This document shows, one piece after another, positions 60,101 through 64,000 of a stretch of DNA of 64,000 nt. The stretch comes from Phocoena phocoena. Taxonomy: Eukaryota; Chordata; Mammalia; Artiodactyla; Phocoenidae. The DNA lies in assembly GCF_963924675.1 (NCBI RefSeq), contig NC_089221.1, forward strand, positions 7,437,851 through 7,501,850, in the 5' to 3' direction. Position 1 is the stretch's first letter, and every line of letters begins with the position of its first letter. A program made the position numbers and the translations under genes. A model generated the notes under the pieces. It made no database searches. It was not told where the DNA came from and saw only the letters and a program-made list of their open reading frames with translations.

Positions 60101-62289
60101 AGGGAAGAAGAGAAAAGAGCAGGCAAAATAATAAACTGCAGTTTGATTTGGTAAAGAGGAGTTAGTGAGAGACTATCAGGGTCAGGGTAGCTAAAAGGAG
60201 ACACAGGTCATTGTGAGTTTCAATTCATACCGAGTGCAAGGTGAGCCCTCTCAGCATTCCAGGAAAGAACCTTCCAACCAATTTAGTGATTGCCTTAGAT
60301 AGAGGGAATAAAGCAGAAAGGATTATTTCTTGGGTCTGGAATGTTACCAGGGCAATGACTTAAGGACCATCTTAAACCAGACAGAAGACAATCAAATTCA
60401 TAGAGATAATATGTTGACAACAAAGGCAAGGAAATGTGGACCCTGATGAAAATTTGGAGACATCTGGGGGATGTGATCAGACTTCCACAGTTTTTGGAAA
60501 AAGGGTTGGAATCAATCTTTTCTGATAAGTCCCCCCAGAGTGGACTTCCTCAACTGAGTTCACAACTTGATCACAACCAGCTATCTGAGTCACACTCAAC
60601 TGAGAGATATTCACCATTACCACCTACGTCTCCAACAGGTTCTGCTTCTTGACCTGTTGGTCTTTACCCCATTCATCACCATCTTCTTGCTGCTTTCTAG
60701 CACCAGGTCCATCTCTGCAGGCTTCATCTCCAGTTCTCCCATGACAGCTTTGTTCTTGTGGGATCCGGCCAATGGGAGGCTCCAGAAGGAAATGAGAGGG
60801 TAAAGAGAAGGGAAAAATCAGAGCATTTCTTCCCTCCATCTATTGTTGGTGGAGTCTTTGTCAGCCACTAAGTCTCCTCTGTGGATCCAGACAGAATTCT
60901 GTGCTTGTCCTGCCACTGGGTGACCCCAACCCTGGGCTCTGTAGACTGTCTCCTGCCTTTGAGCTTCCAGCCTGCAGAGGAGTAAAGTCCTGTCCTGTGT
61001 GGCTCATCCCTCGGTGGCCTCACCAACACGTTCAGATTCTCAATTTCTCCATCACATGTATAAGCAATGTTGTTTAAATCTTCTCTGCTTTAAATACATG
61101 AAATGGTTTCCTTTTTCTTGTTTAAAGCCTCACTGATAAATTACTTATGGACGAAGTTTCCCCAAAAAGCCCTAATGAGACATATACACTTGTGTTTCAG
61201 TTTGGATGACATATTTCAACCGATATCATTTCTCAAATTTAATATTAAAAGATATCTAATGTATTAAGTACATAATCTATACTAAACAGGGCTATGTGAA
61301 GGGTAAAAAAGCTCTGGAATGTAAAATGTTTTCTTGGCATTTTGAACAAACCAGAGAAAGGAACAAAAGTCGTTCATCCATTCATTTCTCTGCACCTATT
61401 TGTTTAACAAACGTTTAACAGCATCTCCCATGAATCAGAAATTCTCCTTTGTTTCTGCAGGAGAGGGATTAGAGGCGTGTGGACAGGGATAAATGACAGC
61501 AAAATCAGAAACAACAACAGCAACAGAACCGGTTTCTGCCTCTGAGGAGTTCAGATTCAATTTCAGGAGAGCATAAACAGATAATTACTGCCTCCAAAGA
61601 GGTTCTGCTCCCGCATAAATCAGTGCCAACTGGGGAAGGAAGAACCCCACAGTCATTCTCATTAAAAACACAGAAGTGTTAACTATTAAAAACAAAACAA
61701 CAACAACAAAAAAACACACAGAAGTGTGATTTTTAAATAAATATGTATTATCTCCTGTGTGTTTACTCCTACTGCAATTCGCTTTTATGCATCTTCTGTT
61801 TGACTTTCTTAAGCTTGTTGGATGCTCTGTCCTGCAAGCCTTGCATTCTCACAGCTGCTGGGAACTGAAGTCCATGTTTTTGTGTGAATTTGATGTATCA
61901 TACAGGAAACAAATGTGTGCTCTGCCAAAAGGACCAGAGCAGCCACATAAAAAGACCTATTTTAAAACTGACTACATTATGTATTGCTTTTTTTTCCAAT
62001 TCATTGAATATTTCCCAGAGCAGAAATACATTTAAATTTGTTATTTCGTAGACTTATCTGTGTACCACCAAACACAATACTTCATTTGATTTGAAAGCCA
62101 AATGCAGTCTAAGCTGTTCCCCATATCTTTTATGAAATGTTACAGCATGGAGCAAACCTTGAAGAATCACAGATTGTGAGTGATGTCGTGTGGATCACCT
62201 CAGGATCTGTGGAGCCAGACCCATCTCCATGATTCATAGCTATGGGCATAATTTAAAAGGGGCACAAAAACATTTTTGGAAATCAATTG
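57130..62289. other. Gene-poor stretch, no repeat or gene named
   Basis: Five kilobases with no recognised SINE, LINE or exon. Open frames reach 141 codons at most (57907-58332 minus), with no domain I recognise. Moderately GC-richer from 58400 to 61000. Diverged repeats are likely but not identifiable by eye. Confidence 0.4.
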
Positions 62290-62836
62290 TGTGACAGACT
62301 GTATATACAAATGGACAATGTCAGACCATATATGGAAATAGAACTCTGACCCACAGTCTGCAGCAACCAGCCCAGGAAACCAAACCATTATCCACATAAA
62401 GAGCCCAGGAAACCAGCCTGCTTTTTGTGTCACACTTGTAGGAAGTCAGGCCACTATCTCTAGTGGCTAATCCTAGAAGCCAAGCAATAACCCCTGTAAC
62501 AATTGGCCAAAAGGAACAAAGACTTGGTTAATAACTGACAGCTTCCCTAATTTTTGCTCCCACTTTAAATTTAGTGTATTAAACCAAATACACACCCCTA
62601 ACAGTCACATAGGATACCTCACTTCTAGTGAGCCTACCTGAACCTTCCCCAGGCCAACAGCTTCCAATCAGAGCACACCTGAAACGGTCCCTTTTTTTTC
62701 CAAAATAGAATTTCCCACTCCTCTGCCTGCCTTTGAGTCTGCCAAAATGCAAGTGATAGTAGCTGACTCCCTTGCTATGGCAAGTTCTGAATAAATAGCT
62801 TTTGCTTTTCTCATTTGGTTGGTCTTTATTTTCACA
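62290..62836 (+). repeat. LTR-like element, plus strand
   Basis: CTGCAGCAACCAGCCCAGGA, then AACCAGCCTGCTTTTTGTGT and near the end CAAGTTCTGAATAAATAGCT (a polyadenylation signal, AATAAA at 62791-62796) followed by TTTGGTTGGTCTTTATTTTCACA. This is the layout of a solo LTR of an old retrovirus-like element; family not identified and 5' border estimated. Confidence 0.6.
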
Positions 62837-62899
62837 TATGATTTCTCTGCTTTCTCTTTGCACGTGCCAGACAAAGAGTTCATTACTGTGTTGAACAAT

Positions 62900-63799
62900 G
62901 CACTCAGGTTTTAAAGCAAGATTAATTAACAGAGCTTCAATAAGCTACTTCTGAGAGAGATTGTGAAACTGTTTATCATAGCATCTTGACTCTAAACCTG
63001 AATATATCTAATAAACCCAATAAATGTACTAAGAGAAATTCCCTACTGGGGTCTATGTCATTTGTGCTCAGCAGAAATGTAAGTTCTTATGGGGACAAAA
63101 GCTAAAAAGGTGAAATTAGAATGTGCCTGGGGAACAACTCGGCCATATGAAAGAGGATCCTTAACAACCACAATAACTGGGGAGAGGGTCAACAAGACAC
63201 CAGGATAGGTCTGGAAACCTCATTAGAGTGTGCCAGTTACAACAGGAGGCAGTCCACCCACAGCAGAGATAAAGAAGAATTTCACAACTTTAAAGGGATC
63301 TGTGGTTGGAAGGAAAAGGCAGTCTGTTTTGTGATGCTCTAAAATACAGTACAGGGATTAGCATGTTGAATGTATATGGAAAAAGATATTTCAAATGTAT
63401 GATTTGAGATGGGCATTAGACTGGATGATTTCTTATCTGTCTCTAAGATTTTATGATTCCACACAACTATAATTATTATACTGAGACAATAAAGTAACCA
63501 GATATTTGCTTTGCAAATCTCCTAACTAGTGTACTTCTACTGAACAAATCCAGGACAGTGTTTTGAATTCAGGAAGGAAGGTTTTCTCTCAACAGTAGCA
63601 AGAGCTTGCTTTATAAGAAGAAATGATAAATAAATCCAATGTTTTATCCTAGGTGAAATCCTGGAACAGAAGAAGAAGAATAGGGAAAAACTAAGATAAT
63701 CCAAAAAAAGTATGAAGCTTAGTTAATAACAATGTATCAATATTGGCTCTTTAGTTGTGATAAATATGCCGTACAACGTAAGATGTTAACAGTGGGTGA
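62900..63799. other. No gene seen
   Basis: Unclassified AT-rich sequence before the terminal L1 pieces. Confidence 0.45.
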
Positions 63800-63955
63800 G
63801 AGTGGAAGGAGATCAAGATGGTGGAGTAGGAGGGTGCTGAGCTCACCTCCCCCCCACAGACACAACAAGATCCATCTACATGTGGAGCAATTCTCACTGA
63901 AAATTACCTGGAGTTTGGCAAAATGGCTCTTCTACAACCAAAGATAAAATTAAAA
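63800..63955 (+). mobile_element. LINE-1 5'-like segment
   Basis: GAGATCAAGATGGTGGAGTA then GGTGCTGAGCTCACCTCCCC resembles the 5' UTR of cetartiodactyl L1. It ends in AAAGATAAAATTAAAAGAGT before L1 ORF2-end sequence. Confidence 0.6.
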
Positions 63956-63957
63956 GA

Positions 63958-64000
63958 GTCCATTCAGGATAAAGAAGATGTGGCACATATACACAATGGA
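63958..64000 (+). mobile_element. LINE-1 ORF2-end segment cut by window edge
   Basis: ATTCAGGATAAAGAAGATGT then CATATACACAATGGA is the sense end of L1 ORF2. It follows directly on 5'-like sequence, so several kilobases of L1 are absent between them. It continues beyond the window. Confidence 0.75.

Overview
This is nuclear DNA from a mammal, almost certainly a cetacean. The marker is a set of about eleven tRNA-derived CHR-type SINEs (opening GCTTCCCTGGTGGCGCAGTG) on both strands, many with intact target-site duplications. CHR SINEs are shared by whales, dolphins and hippos. The rest is AT-rich, gene-poor sequence full of LINE-1 fragments, MIR/L2 relics, Tigger DNA transposons, old LTRs and microsatellites. 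I see no host protein-coding gene, no convincing exon and no structural RNA gene. The open reading frames outside the provirus are repeat translations or chance.

The centrepiece is a 6,315-bp endogenous gammaretrovirus at 15148-21462: 4-bp target duplication (ATTC), two 520-bp LTRs that look identical base for base, a proline-tRNA primer-binding site, gag, a heavily deleted pol, env and a polypurine tract. Gag has one frameshift and one stop. Pol has two large deletions, both frame-preserving: one removes protease and most of reverse transcriptase, the other most of RNase H and the N-terminal third of integrase. Two further in-frame stops follow. Env has one frameshift and one stop in the surface subunit, while the transmembrane subunit is open. 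Identical LTRs around such a damaged interior suggest the copy was already broken when it integrated and was carried by proteins supplied in trans. The U3 holds a 45-bp duplication and the leader three exact copies of a 68-bp unit.

Layout. 1-4500: mostly unique, one CHR SINE. 4510-5345: degenerate trinucleotide array split by an internally deleted Tigger1-type element. 6000-7750: antisense LINE-1 with a SINE. 9767-13399: L1 3' end, then a Tigger2-like transposase relic carrying a SINE and an L1 that itself carries another SINE. 13534-14880: pyrimidine and TG microsatellites and antisense L1. 15148-21462: provirus. 21467-34100: desert with a MaLR LTR, MIRs, two long SINEs, an L1ME tail and one CHR SINE. 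34120-35342: L1 in two opposed halves, the twin-priming signature. 38480-40400: two old LTR-like elements. 41759-41775: strong CTCF-like motif. 43236-43960: SINE inside an L2. 46290-46425: young-looking L1 3' end. 51780-55150: antisense L1 with two SINEs at the same target site. 62290-62836: LTR-like element. 63800-64000: L1 5'-like sequence joined to L1 3' sequence, cut by the window edge.

Coordinates of the provirus, its LTRs and elements with target duplications are exact to a few bases. Borders of older repeats are estimates by eye, and family names come from recognition rather than a database search.
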